DNA from: Phreatobacter sp.
GTDB taxonomy: Bacteria; Pseudomonadota; Alphaproteobacteria; Rhizobiales; Phreatobacteraceae
Assembly (NCBI RefSeq): GCF_022843985.1
Contig: NZ_JALHMP010000005.1
Coordinates: 1 to 64,000, forward strand
Direction: 5' to 3'
Length of the DNA: 64,000 bases
Positions 6,368-15,226 of the stretch are shown here, one piece after another. The notes beneath the pieces are model-generated. The model worked only from the letters and a program-made list of their open reading frames with translations. It had not been told where the DNA came from and searched no databases. How positions within the stretch are numbered: the stretch's first letter is position 1; each line of letters opens with the position of its first letter. Made by a program: the position numbers and the translations under genes.

Positions 6368-9300
6368 ATGCGCATCCCGGGTCTTGTGGCGGCCGCGGGG
6401 CCGTTTGTCGTCATGGTTCTTGTCGGGCTGGCCGGCCCGCAGAGCGTCAGGGCGCAGACTGCTGCGCCCGAACGGATCGATCTCGCGCAGGTGCCGCCAC
6501 GTCCCCAGCCGCGCCCCGAATCCGCCCAGCCGCAGCGGGCCCCGGTGCAAGAGCTGCCGCCGCTGCGCGTCTTCCAGCGCGACGATCTCGCAGAACAGGC
6601 CCGCCGCTTCGAGACCACCGTCGCCAACAGACAGGCGGGCGATACCCGTCCCATTCCCGAGGTGCGCCGTGATGCCGATGCCGCCTCGACCCGTGGTGAT
6701 TTCCGCAACGCGGCCCGCCACTGGGAGACGATCGCGCTGCGCTCTGGCATGGATTCGGCGCCCTGGGTGCGGTTTTCGCAGGCCCTTGCCGGCGTCCGCA
6801 CCAATGACTGGCGCGAGCGCCAGCAGTTGCAAACCGACATTCTCGCCTCCGCCTATATGGCCTATCGGCGCGCTGCCAACCGCAACGAGGAGGCCTTCGC
6901 CCTTGCCCATATCCGGCAGATCATGGTGGCGCGCCAGCAATGGCGCCCGGCCATCGACATTGCCCGCGCCGTGGTCGAGACCCGCGACACGCCGGAGGCG
7001 CGCGAGGCCTATAACCGGCTGCGCGACCAGCACGGTTTCCGCTTCCGCGAGACCAAGGTGGATTCCGACGCGACGCGCCCGCGCGCCTGTTTCGTCTTCA
7101 GCGAGAACCTGCGCGCCGGCCGCACCGATTTCGCCCCCTATATCCGCCAGACCGGCGTCAACGCCCCGCCGATCACGGTCGAGGACCGGCAGATCTGCGT
7201 CGACGGCCTGAGGCACGGTGAGCGCTACACGTTCCAGTTGCGCGAGGGCCTGCCCTCGGCGATCCCGAGCGAGAGCCTGACGCGCAATGTCGACGTCACC
7301 GTCTATGTCCGCGACCGCACGCCCGCGGTGCGCTTCTCCGGCCGGTCCTACGTGCTGCCGCGCACCGGCCAGCGCGGCCTGCCGGTCGTCACCGTCAACC
7401 TGCAGTCGGTGGATGTGGAGATCATCCGCATGGGTGACCGCTCCATCGCCCAGACAATCCAGGAGGACTTCCCCAAGCCGCTGGAAAGCTACGAGATGCA
7501 GCAGCTCATTGCCGAGCGCGGCATTTCCGTCTGGAAGGGGCAGCTGGAGACGGAAAACCGGCTCAATGCCGATGTGACCACCGCCCTGCCGGTGGACGAG
7601 GCGGTGCGGACGCTGGAGCCCGGCGTCTATGTCGTCACCGCCAAGCCGACCAATGCCCAACGCCGTGCCGACGATGATTATGGCGGCGACGGTCGCGTCG
7701 CCCAGTGGTTCATCGTCTCCGATCTCGGACTCACGGCCCTGTCCGGCGTCGACGGCGTCCACGGCTATGTCCATTCGCTGAACTCGGCAAAGCCCCTGGC
7801 CGATGTGGAGGTGCGTCTCATCGCCCGCAACAACGAGGTGCTGGGCACGGCGCGGACCGATGGCTCCGGCCGCGCGCGCTTTGCGGCGGGCCTTACCCGC
7901 GGCGAGGGTTCGCTGGCGCCGTCCCTCATCGTCGCTTCGACGGTTCAGGGCGACTATTCCTTCCTCAACCTGCGGCAGCCGGCCTTCGATCTCTCCGACC
8001 GGGGCGTCGCGGGACGCGAGGTGACCGGACCGCTCGATGCCTTCCTCGTGCCGGAACGCGGCATCTACCGGCCCGGCGAGACGGTCTATCTCACCGCGCT
8101 GCTCCGCGACGCCAAGGGCGACGCGGTGCCGAACCTGCCGCTGACGCTGATCGTTGAACGCCCGGACGGGGTCGAATATCGCCGCGTCGTCACGCAGGAC
8201 CAGGGCGCCGGCGCGCGCGCCGTGCCGATCCCGATCGTCTCCTCGGCGCCGACCGGGACCTGGCGGGTCAGGGCGGTCACCGATCCGCGCAGCCCCACGG
8301 CCGGGGAGGTGCGCTTCATGGTCGAGGACTTCGTGCCCGACCGGATCGCCTTTGACCTCGCCCCGACAGCGCCGCGCCTGACCCGCGACGAGCCCTTCGC
8401 AGCCACCGTCGATGCCCGCTACCTCTTCGGCATGCCCGGCGCCGGCCTTGCCGTCGAGGGCGAGGTCGTCATGGAGACGACCCCGAGCCTGCCCGATTTC
8501 CCCGGTTTCCGCTTCGGCCTCGGCGACGAGGAGGTGAAGCGCGACCGCGAGCCCCTGCCCGAGGGCATCACCACCGACGATGCCGGCAAAGCGACGATTG
8601 CCGCCCGCCTGCCGCGCATGGAGGACACGACCCGGCCGCTCTCGGCCCGCCTGCAGGTCCGCGTCGCCGAGCCCGGCGGCCGCGCCGTCGAGCGCACCGC
8701 GACGGTACCGGTTCTGCCGGGGACGCCGCTCATCGGCGTCAAGCCGCTGTTCGAGGGCGACCGCGTCTCGGAGAATGAGACCGCGTCCTTCGAGCTCATT
8801 GCCGTGGCGCCGGACGGGCGCACGCGGCGCCCCGGGCCGCTGACCTGGCAATTGCTGCGTCTGGAGACGCGCTGGATCTGGACACGGGGCACCTCCGGCT
8901 GGGCGAGCCAGGCCATCGTCTCGACACGGCGCATCGCCGATGGCGAGGTGCAGGCTTCCGCCTCGGGCGCCGCGCCGCGCATCGGCGCGCCGGTGCCCTG
9001 GGGCCGATATCGCCTTGAGGTGACGGCCGGTGGCGACGTCGCCGGACCGATGACCACGGTCATCTTCGAATCCGGCTACGGCGCCGGCGGGACCGCCGAT
9101 ACGCCGGATGTCCTGGAGATGAGCCTCGACAAACCCTCCTATCGCTCCGGCGAGACGCTGACCGTGGCGATCAATGCGCGCTTCGCCGGCTCTGCGACGG
9201 TGGCGGTGATGGGCGACCGTCTTTTGGCCGAGCGTACGGTGGACGTGCCGCAGGGCCGCTCGACCATCCAGATCCCGGTCGGCAGCGACTGGGGTGCCGG

Positions 9301-11731
9301 TGCCTATGCGACCGTGTTCATGCGCCGGCCTCTCGATGCCGCGGCCTCACGCATGCCCGGCCGCGCCATCGGCCTGGCCTGGTTCGGCATCGACACGGCC
9401 GAGCGCCGCCTCTCCGTGACCCTCACCGCGCCGGAGAAGATGGCACCGCGCACGGCGTTGCGGGTGCCCGTCAAGGTCGATGGCCTGTCGCCCGGCGAAC
9501 AGGCCCATGTGACCGTGGCCGCCGTCGATCTGGGCATCCTCACCATCACCAACTACCAGCCGCCGAAGCCGGACGAGCACTATCTCGGCCAGCGTCGCCT
9601 GTCGGCCGAGGTGCGCGACCTCTACGGTCTGCTGATCGACGGCATGTCGGCGGTGCGCGGCTCCATCCGTTCCGGCGGCGACGGGCCGACGAACCGCTTC
9701 TCCGGCGCGCCGCCGGCGCAGCAGCCGCTGTCGCTGTTCTCCGGCATCCTGACGGTCGGAGCCGATGGCACCGCGGAAGCCGTCTTCGACATCCCCGACT
9801 TCAACGGCACCGTGCGCCTGATGGCCATGGCCTGGACGACGAAGAAGCACGGTTCGGCCTCGCGCGACGTCATCGCCCGCGATCCCGTCGTGGTGACCGC
9901 CACTCTGCCGCGGGTGCTCGGCCATGCCGACAGCGCCACGGCGCGGCTCGACTTCGTCAATGCCGAGGGCCCCCCCGGCGCCTATCGCGTCACCGTCAGG
10001 CCGGAGGGCCCGCTGCGGCTGACGCAGACGCAGGCGACGGTGCAGCTCGGCGCCGCCGGCGGCCGCGGCTCGGTATCGCTGCCCCTGTCGGCCTCCGGCC
10101 TCGGGGTCGGGCATCTGTCCGTGCAGCTCACCGGTCCCGACGGCCTGGACGTCACCTCGCGCTATGCGCTCGGCGTCAGGCCGGCCCTGCCGGACATCGC
10201 CCGCCGCACGGTCCTCACCATGGAACCGGGCCAGTCGGTAACAGTGACGAACGACCTTCTCGGTGACTTCCTGCCCGGTTCTGCCCGGGTCTCCGTCTCG
10301 GTCGGTCCTTCCACGGCAATGGACGTGCCCGGCCTGATCCTGGCGCTGGACCGCTATCCCTTCGGCTGCACCGAGCAGATCACCTCGCGGGCGCTGCCGC
10401 TGCTTTACCTCGACGTCCTCGCGGCGGCCGAGGGCGGCCTCGGCCTCGAGACGCCGGTGCGCGAGCGCGTCGCCGATTCGATCGAGCGCATCCTGTCTCG
10501 CTCCTCGGGCTCGGGCTCGTTCGGCTTATGGAATGCCGGATCCAACGAGGACGCCTGGATCGACGCCTATGTGACGGACTTCCTGTCGCGGGCGAAGGAG
10601 CGCGGCTATGGCGTGCCGACGGCGGCCTTCAACCTGGCCATCGAGCGGCTGCGAACGCTGGTCGTCTCGACCAACGGCGTCGGCGACAACAAGGGCATGG
10701 ACCTCGCCTATGCCCATTATGTGCTGGCGCGCAACGGTCGCGGCTCGCTGTCCGAACTGCGCTGGCTCGCCGATACCCAGCTGAACGAGATCGCCACCCC
10801 CGTGGCCCGCGGCCAGCTCGGCGCGGCGCTCGCCCTGATGGGCGATATGGGCCGGGCCGAGCGGGTCATGGCCTCGGCGGTGACTCTGCTCACCGCCCGC
10901 GGCCAGGTCGACATGGGCCGCTTCGACTATGGCTCGCGGCTGCGTGACGCCGCCGCGCTGATGGCGCTCGGAGTTGAGGCACGCGTCACCCGCCGCATCG
11001 TCGCCGACGCCCAGCGCGTCGTCGAGGACCTGCGCGGGCGCACCCGATACCTGTCGACCCAGGAGAAGGTCTGGCTCGTGCTCGCCGCCCAGGCGCTGAT
11101 CGAGGACGCCAAGCGCATCCGCCTGGATGTCGGCGGCAGCCCGCATGAGGGGGCGCTGGCGCGGACCATCCGGTCCGATGAACTCGGTGCGGGCCTCGCC
11201 CTGCGCAATACCGGCCCGGAGACGGTGCGCGCGGTCGTCGCGGTCACCGGCACGCCGGCGACGCCTGAACCCGCCGCGGCCAATGGCTTTACCCTGCAAC
11301 GGCGTTACATGACGCTGACCGGCCAGCCTGCGGACATCAGCCGCGTCGCCCAGGGCACCCGCCTCGTCGTGGTGCTGCAGGTGACGGAGGCCAGTCCGCA
11401 GCTCGGCCAGATCATGCTCGTGGACCGGCTGCCGGCCGGTTTCGAGATCGACAATCCCAGCCTCATCGCCTCGGCTGAGACCTCCGCGCTGAAGTGGCTG
11501 CCGGCGGAAGCGGTCCAGCCCGACTACAAGGCCTTCCGCGATGACCGCTTCCTGGCTGCCTACAGCCGCACCAGCGGGTCCAATGGCACCTGGCAGGTGG
11601 CCTATATGATCCGCGCCGTGACGCCCGGACGCTATCTCGTGCCCCCGGCCACCATCGAGGACATGTACCGGCCCGAGCGGGCGGCGCGCACCGCGGTCGG
11701 CCAGACCGAGGTGACGGCCGGCGCCCGGTAG
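6368..11731 (+). CDS. Alpha-2-macroglobulin family protein (bacterial protease trap)
   Basis: A very large exported protein of 1787 residues. It has a signal peptide (hydrophobic residues about 5-24, cleavage near VRAQ at residue 29-30), MG-type beta domains, a bait region, and the thioester motif GCTEQ with C1334 and Q1337, followed by the alpha-helical complement-like domain. Bacterial members trap external proteases in the periplasm and are co-encoded with PBP1C, as here (11-base gap), which is thought to repair peptidoglycan when the wall is breached. Unlike the E. coli protein there is no lipobox Cys after the signal peptide, so it is predicted to be soluble periplasmic. ATG 6368 follows GAGGACGTTCGCC and directly starts the signal peptide; the in-frame ATG at 6335 would spoil it. 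Confidence 0.93.
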   Translation: MRIPGLVAAAGPFVVMVLVGLAGPQSVRAQTAAPERIDLAQVPPRPQPRPESAQPQRAPVQELPPLRVFQRDDLAEQARRFETTVANRQAGDTRPIPEVRRDADAASTRGDFRNAARHWETIALRSGMDSAPWVRFSQALAGVRTNDWRERQQLQTDILASAYMAYRRAANRNEEAFALAHIRQIMVARQQWRPAIDIARAVVETRDTPEAREAYNRLRDQHGFRFRETKVDSDATRPRACFVFSENLRAGRTDFAPYIRQTGVNAPPITVEDRQICVDGLRHGERYTFQLREGLPSAIPSESLTRNVDVTVYVRDRTPAVRFSGRSYVLPRTGQRGLPVVTVNLQSVDVEIIRMGDRSIAQTIQEDFPKPLESYEMQQLIAERGISVWKGQLETENRLNADVTTALPVDEAVRTLEPGVYVVTAKPTNAQRRADDDYGGDGRVAQWFIVSDLGLTALSGVDGVHGYVHSLNSAKPLADVEVRLIARNNEVLGTARTDGSGRARFAAGLTRGEGSLAPSLIVASTVQGDYSFLNLRQPAFDLSDRGVAGREVTGPLDAFLVPERGIYRPGETVYLTALLRDAKGDAVPNLPLTLIVERPDGVEYRRVVTQDQGAGARAVPIPIVSSAPTGTWRVRAVTDPRSPTAGEVRFMVEDFVPDRIAFDLAPTAPRLTRDEPFAATVDARYLFGMPGAGLAVEGEVVMETTPSLPDFPGFRFGLGDEEVKRDREPLPEGITTDDAGKATIAARLPRMEDTTRPLSARLQVRVAEPGGRAVERTATVPVLPGTPLIGVKPLFEGDRVSENETASFELIAVAPDGRTRRPGPLTWQLLRLETRWIWTRGTSGWASQAIVSTRRIADGEVQASASGAAPRIGAPVPWGRYRLEVTAGGDVAGPMTTVIFESGYGAGGTADTPDVLEMSLDKPSYRSGETLTVAINARFAGSATVAVMGDRLLAERTVDVPQGRSTIQIPVGSDWGAGAYATVFMRRPLDAAASRMPGRAIGLAWFGIDTAERRLSVTLTAPEKMAPRTALRVPVKVDGLSPGEQAHVTVAAVDLGILTITNYQPPKPDEHYLGQRRLSAEVRDLYGLLIDGMSAVRGSIRSGGDGPTNRFSGAPPAQQPLSLFSGILTVGADGTAEAVFDIPDFNGTVRLMAMAWTTKKHGSASRDVIARDPVVVTATLPRVLGHADSATARLDFVNAEGPPGAYRVTVRPEGPLRLTQTQATVQLGAAGGRGSVSLPLSASGLGVGHLSVQLTGPDGLDVTSRYALGVRPALPDIARRTVLTMEPGQSVTVTNDLLGDFLPGSARVSVSVGPSTAMDVPGLILALDRYPFGCTEQITSRALPLLYLDVLAAAEGGLGLETPVRERVADSIERILSRSSGSGSFGLWNAGSNEDAWIDAYVTDFLSRAKERGYGVPTAAFNLAIERLRTLVVSTNGVGDNKGMDLAYAHYVLARNGRGSLSELRWLADTQLNEIATPVARGQLGAALALMGDMGRAERVMASAVTLLTARGQVDMGRFDYGSRLRDAAALMALGVEARVTRRIVADAQRVVEDLRGRTRYLSTQEKVWLVLAAQALIEDAKRIRLDVGGSPHEGALARTIRSDELGAGLALRNTGPETVRAVVAVTGTPATPEPAAANGFTLQRRYMTLTGQPADISRVAQGTRLVVVLQVTEASPQLGQIMLVDRLPAGFEIDNPSLIASAETSALKWLPAEAVQPDYKAFRDDRFLAAYSRTSGSNGTWQVAYMIRAVTPGRYLVPPATIEDMYRPERAARTAVGQTEVTAGAR

Positions 11732-11741
11732 GAGCGGGCCC

Positions 11742-13796
11742 ATGCGCAAGGCGCGGATGGCGGCGCTGGCAGCCGGCGGGCTGGCGCTCGCCGGGATCGG
11801 CTCCGGCGTCGCGCTGCACCGCGCCGGTGCGGGGCCCGACGGCAGCGAGACGCCGTTCTCCCGCGAGGTGGTGGACCGGAACGGGCGGCTTCTCAGGCCG
11901 TTCCAGACCGATGACGACATGTGGCGCTTTCCCGGCGCCGCCGCCGATGTCGACCCGCTGTTCCTGCGCATGCTGACCGCCTACGAGGACCGCCGCTTCG
12001 CCCGGCATCCCGGCGTCGACCCGCTGGCGCTGCTGCGGGCGGCGGGACAGTGGGCGACGAGCGGGCGCATCGTCTCCGGGGGTTCGACGCTGTCCATGCA
12101 GGTCGCCCGCCTCATCGACAAGCGCGAGGGCGGCCGCTCCATCGCCGTCAAGTTGCGCGAGATGGCCCGGGCCGTCAGGCTGGAGCGCGATCTCGGCAAG
12201 GCACGGGTCATCGATCTCTATCTGTCGCTGGCGCCCTATGGCGGCAATGTCGAGGGCATCCGCGCCGCCTCGCTCGCCTATTTCGGCAAGGAACCGCGCC
12301 GCCTGTCCCCGGGTGAGGCGGCATTGCTGGTCGCCATCCCGCAATCGCCCGAAGCGCGGCGTCCCGATCGCCATCCCGAGGCCGCCCGCCGCGCCCGCGA
12401 CCGCGTGCTCGACCGCATGCTCGCGGCGGGCGTTCTCAAGCCGGAACAGGCCGCCTCAGGCAAAGCCGAACGGGTTCCCCTTGCCCGCCGCCAGATGCCG
12501 ACCTTCGCCTGGCATGCGAGCGGCGAGGCGACCGCCGCCAGACCGGGCGAGCGCGTGCACCGGATGGCCTATGACCGTACGGCACAGGAGGCCCTGGAGG
12601 CGCTATTGCGCGAGCGGGTGCGGGCGCTCGGCACGCGGCTGTCCGGCGCGCTCATCGCCGTCGATCACCGTAGCGGCGATGTCATCGCCCGCATCGGCGC
12701 GGCCGATCCGCTCGACCATGAGCGGCAGGGGGCGGTCGACATGACCCGCGCGGTGCGCTCGCCGGGATCGACGCTGAAACCTTTCATCTACGCCATGGCC
12801 TATGAGGCCGGTCTCGCCCACCCCGAGACGCTGATCGAGGATCGCCCATCGCGCTTCGGCACCTATGCGCCGGCCAATTTCGACCGTGGCTATCAGGGCA
12901 CGGTGCCGACGCGCCTCGCGCTGCAGATGTCGCTCAACGTGCCGGCGGTGGCGCTGCTGGAGGCCGTCGGGCCGCAGCGCTTCTTTTCCCGCCTCCAGCA
13001 GGCGGGCATCCGCCCCGTCCTGCCACGCGGCGAGGTGCCGGGACTGGCTGTCGGGCTCGGCGGGGTCGGCCTGCGACTCGCCGATCTCGCGGCTCTCTAT
13101 GCCGGTCTTGCCCGCGGCGGTGAGATGGCGGACTTCGTCGAGCGGCTGGGCGCGCCGCAGTCGGCGGGACGGCCGCTCACCGACGAGGCCGCGGCCTGGC
13201 ATGTCGGTGACATCCTCACCGAGGCGCCGGCCCCCGATGCCGCCCTGACCGGCCGCCTCGCCTACAAGACCGGCACGTCCTACGGCTTTCGCGACGCCTG
13301 GGCCGTCGGTTTCGACGGCCGCCGTACGGTCGCCGTCTGGGTTGGCCGGCCCGACGGATCCTCGGTGCCGGGCATTACCGGCCGCACCGCCGCGGCGCCG
13401 ATCCTTTTCGATGCCTTCGCCCGCCTCGGGTCTCCGGCAGCGATGCCGGCCCGGCCGGTGGCCGCGCCGGCGCTCACCCATCCGCAATTGCCGGCGCCGC
13501 TGCGCCGCTTCGGCCCGGCGCGCGAGGCGGCGGGCGACACGCGCGACCTGAAGATCGCCTTCCCGCCGGATGGCGTGCGCGTCGATCTGGGCGCGGCGCG
13601 GGGCGAGATGGAGCAGTTGGTGGTGCGCACGACAGGTGGGCGGCCGCCCTTCACCGTGCTGGTGGACGGGCGACCCGCGGCCCGGTTCGGGGCGCAGCGG
13701 CAGGCCAATGTCCTGCCCGACGGGCCCGGCTTCACCACCCTCTCGGTGGTGGATGGCGAGGGTCGCAGCGCTTCGGTGACGGTCAGGGTCGAATAG
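11742..13796 (+). CDS. pbpC: Penicillin-binding protein 1C (bifunctional glycosyltransferase/transpeptidase)
   Basis: 684 residues. One N-terminal membrane anchor (about residues 5-25), a GT51 glycosyltransferase domain with catalytic E82 in EDRRFARHPG and the GGSTLSMQVARL motif, a transpeptidase domain with S343-T-L-K346, an SLN motif near residue 396 and K509-T-G, and a C-terminal BiPBP_C beta domain from about 600. This order is specific to PBP1C. It polymerises and cross-links peptidoglycan at the outer face of the inner membrane. Eleven bases after the alpha-2-macroglobulin gene, with GGAG before the ATG; the two form the well-known defence pair and are surely co-transcribed. Confidence 0.95.
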   Translation: MRKARMAALAAGGLALAGIGSGVALHRAGAGPDGSETPFSREVVDRNGRLLRPFQTDDDMWRFPGAAADVDPLFLRMLTAYEDRRFARHPGVDPLALLRAAGQWATSGRIVSGGSTLSMQVARLIDKREGGRSIAVKLREMARAVRLERDLGKARVIDLYLSLAPYGGNVEGIRAASLAYFGKEPRRLSPGEAALLVAIPQSPEARRPDRHPEAARRARDRVLDRMLAAGVLKPEQAASGKAERVPLARRQMPTFAWHASGEATAARPGERVHRMAYDRTAQEALEALLRERVRALGTRLSGALIAVDHRSGDVIARIGAADPLDHERQGAVDMTRAVRSPGSTLKPFIYAMAYEAGLAHPETLIEDRPSRFGTYAPANFDRGYQGTVPTRLALQMSLNVPAVALLEAVGPQRFFSRLQQAGIRPVLPRGEVPGLAVGLGGVGLRLADLAALYAGLARGGEMADFVERLGAPQSAGRPLTDEAAAWHVGDILTEAPAPDAALTGRLAYKTGTSYGFRDAWAVGFDGRRTVAVWVGRPDGSSVPGITGRTAAAPILFDAFARLGSPAAMPARPVAAPALTHPQLPAPLRRFGPAREAAGDTRDLKIAFPPDGVRVDLGAARGEMEQLVVRTTGGRPPFTVLVDGRPAARFGAQRQANVLPDGPGFTTLSVVDGEGRSASVTVRVE

Positions 13797-14411
13797 TCAG
13801 CGCGGCGAAACTGCGCCCGGGAGCCCGAGAACCCAGCCGCGTGTCATCACCACCAGTGCCTGGGCGATGACCTCGTCCGGGGCCGGGCCGAGCTTCTCCT
13901 CAAGCCCCAGCGAAACGATGCCGTGGGTGGCCGAGAACAGGGTGCGGGCGAGGCCGCCGCGCACCTCCGGCGTGGCATCGGGCAGCAGTGTGGCCAGCGG
14001 GCCCTCGATGTGGCGGAAGAGCTTGCCGACAACGCCGAGATACCAGTCCGGCGGCGAGGATCCGTCCGGAATCTGATGGGCGAAGACGGCCGTCCAGCGC
14101 CGTCGTTCGGCGCGCGAGAAGCCGTGATAGGCGAGGGCGAGGCGGCGCATGGCGGTCTCGGGATCGGTGTCGGGCCTGACGGTGGCGGCCAGGACCGCGT
14201 CCAGCTTCTCCAGCGTGCGGGCATTGACCGCAAAGATCAGTGCATCGAGGTCCGGGAAGACGTTGTAGATCGCCCCGACGGCGCAGCCCGCCGTCTCCGC
14301 GAGCGTGCGCGCCTTCAGGGCGGAGAGCCCGCCCTTGGCGATGGCTGTCTCGGCCGCCAGGATCAGATCGTCGCGCAGCCTGGCGCGCTTGGCCGGCAGG
14401 TCCGTTGTCAT
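13797..14411 (-). CDS. TetR/AcrR family transcriptional repressor
   Basis: 204 residues from the ATG at 14411-14409. The N-terminal helix-turn-helix runs about residues 10-55 (RDDLILAAETAIAKGG ... TLAETAGCAVGAIYNVFPD), followed by a helical ligand/dimer domain with a TetR C-terminal motif. An in-frame ATG at 14450 would extend the protein into the first operator, so the shorter start is preferred. It is transcribed divergently from a PspA-family gene; three copies of a TGAAC-N3-GTTCA palindrome fill the space between them, so it most likely represses both itself and the PspA gene. Its stop abuts the pbpC stop on the other strand. Confidence 0.92.
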   Translation of the reverse strand: MTTDLPAKRARLRDDLILAAETAIAKGGLSALKARTLAETAGCAVGAIYNVFPDLDALIFAVNARTLEKLDAVLAATVRPDTDPETAMRRLALAYHGFSRAERRRWTAVFAHQIPDGSSPPDWYLGVVGKLFRHIEGPLATLLPDATPEVRGGLARTLFSATHGIVSLGLEEKLGPAPDEVIAQALVVMTRGWVLGLPGAVSPR

Positions 14412-14436
14412 GCAGATACCGCCTTCCGAGAAAATT

Positions 14437-14449
14437 TGAACGGCGTTCA
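14437..14449. promoter_or_regulatory. TetR operator, site 1
   Basis: Perfect palindrome TGAAC-GGC-GTTCA, extended by one more matched pair (TTGAAC...GTTCAA, 14436-14450). It lies 26 bases before the tetR start. Same arms as sites 2 and 3. Confidence 0.75.
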
Positions 14450-14459
14450 AAAAATGGCT

Positions 14460-14472
14460 TGAACGACGTTCA
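14460..14472. promoter_or_regulatory. TetR operator, site 2
   Basis: Perfect palindrome TGAAC-GAC-GTTCA. Its centre is 23 bases from that of site 1, about two helical turns, so both dimers would sit on nearly the same face. Confidence 0.75.
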
Positions 14473-14489
14473 CGGCCTTGCTAGAAATC

Positions 14490-14507
14490 GTTCATGAACA
14501 ACGTTCA
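14490..14507. promoter_or_regulatory. TetR operator, site 3 with an overlapping half-site
   Basis: Perfect palindrome TGAAC-AAC-GTTCA at 14495-14507, preceded by an extra GTTCA (14490-14494) that creates a second overlapping palindrome GTTCATGAAC. It ends 17 bases before the PspA-family start, so a bound repressor would block the promoter or early transcript of that gene. Confidence 0.72.
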
Positions 14508-14524
14508 TAGCGAGGGGGTCGCCC

Positions 14525-15214
14525 ATGTTCAAGTCGATGTTCAGGGTCATGCATGGCCAGTTTCGCGTCGGCGCCGGCTGCGTCGACGACCGTAACGCGC
14601 TGGCGCTGATCGACCATCAGGCGCGGGTCGCGACCCGTGATCTCGCCCTGGCGCGTCGGGAACTGGCCGCCGCAGTGGCCTCCGAGCGCTCGGAGGCGCA
14701 CCGGCTGCGCAACCTCGCGAGCCGCATGGCGACGCTCGACGGCCGCGCCGTCGCGGCGGTCCGCGCCGGTTTCGCCGACATGGCGGAAGAGGCTGCGGCG
14801 GATATCGCGGTGATCTCGACGGATTGCATCGTCGGCACCCAGTGCCTGAAGGTGCTGGCGGCTGAGATCGAGCGGCAGAAGCAGAAGATCGCCGATGCCG
14901 AAATCAGGCTGGCGCGCTGCGAGCGTGGCCGGCGGATCGTCATGGCGGAACAGGCGGTGCGGGCCCTGCGTGAAAGGACGACCGGCCGACCCGGGGACGA
15001 GGGGTTGCTGCTCGCCGAGGCCGAGGCGACGCTTGCCTGTCTCAGGCGCAGCCAGATGCAGCGCCTCTCCACCCGTCCGGCGACGGCGCGGTCCGCCGCA
15101 GCCCCCTTGCCTGGCGTCTTCGCCGGAGCCCCCGGCCAGCGGCGGAGCCCGAGCGCCGCCGAGGTCCTCGTCAGCATCCGCAACCGGGCGATGATGCCAA
15201 GCCGCGTGGCCTGA
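14525..15214 (+). CDS. PspA/IM30 family membrane-stress protein
   Basis: 229 residues, largely alpha-helical and charged, with the PspA-type opening MFKSMFRVMHGQ and the DRNALALIDHQARVATRDL segment. The coiled-coil region runs about residues 30-150; the last 50 residues are low-complexity and probably disordered. PspA family proteins bind and stabilise stressed inner membranes. Start ATG 14525 follows GAGGGGG at 14512. It is divergent from a tetR gene with shared operators, so a small-molecule-responsive repressor rather than the classical PspF system is the likely control. Similar tetR-pspA pairs occur in other alphaproteobacteria. Confidence 0.82.
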   Translation: MFKSMFRVMHGQFRVGAGCVDDRNALALIDHQARVATRDLALARRELAAAVASERSEAHRLRNLASRMATLDGRAVAAVRAGFADMAEEAAADIAVISTDCIVGTQCLKVLAAEIERQKQKIADAEIRLARCERGRRIVMAEQAVRALRERTTGRPGDEGLLLAEAEATLACLRRSQMQRLSTRPATARSAAAPLPGVFAGAPGQRRSPSAAEVLVSIRNRAMMPSRVA

Positions 15215-15226
15215 GGCCGGCGCCGT

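Noticed and set aside
6281-8851. Open frame of 856 codons opposite the alpha-2-macroglobulin gene
   Set aside because: Low-complexity Gly/Arg/Asp composition and complete overlap with a well-supported gene; a shadow frame.
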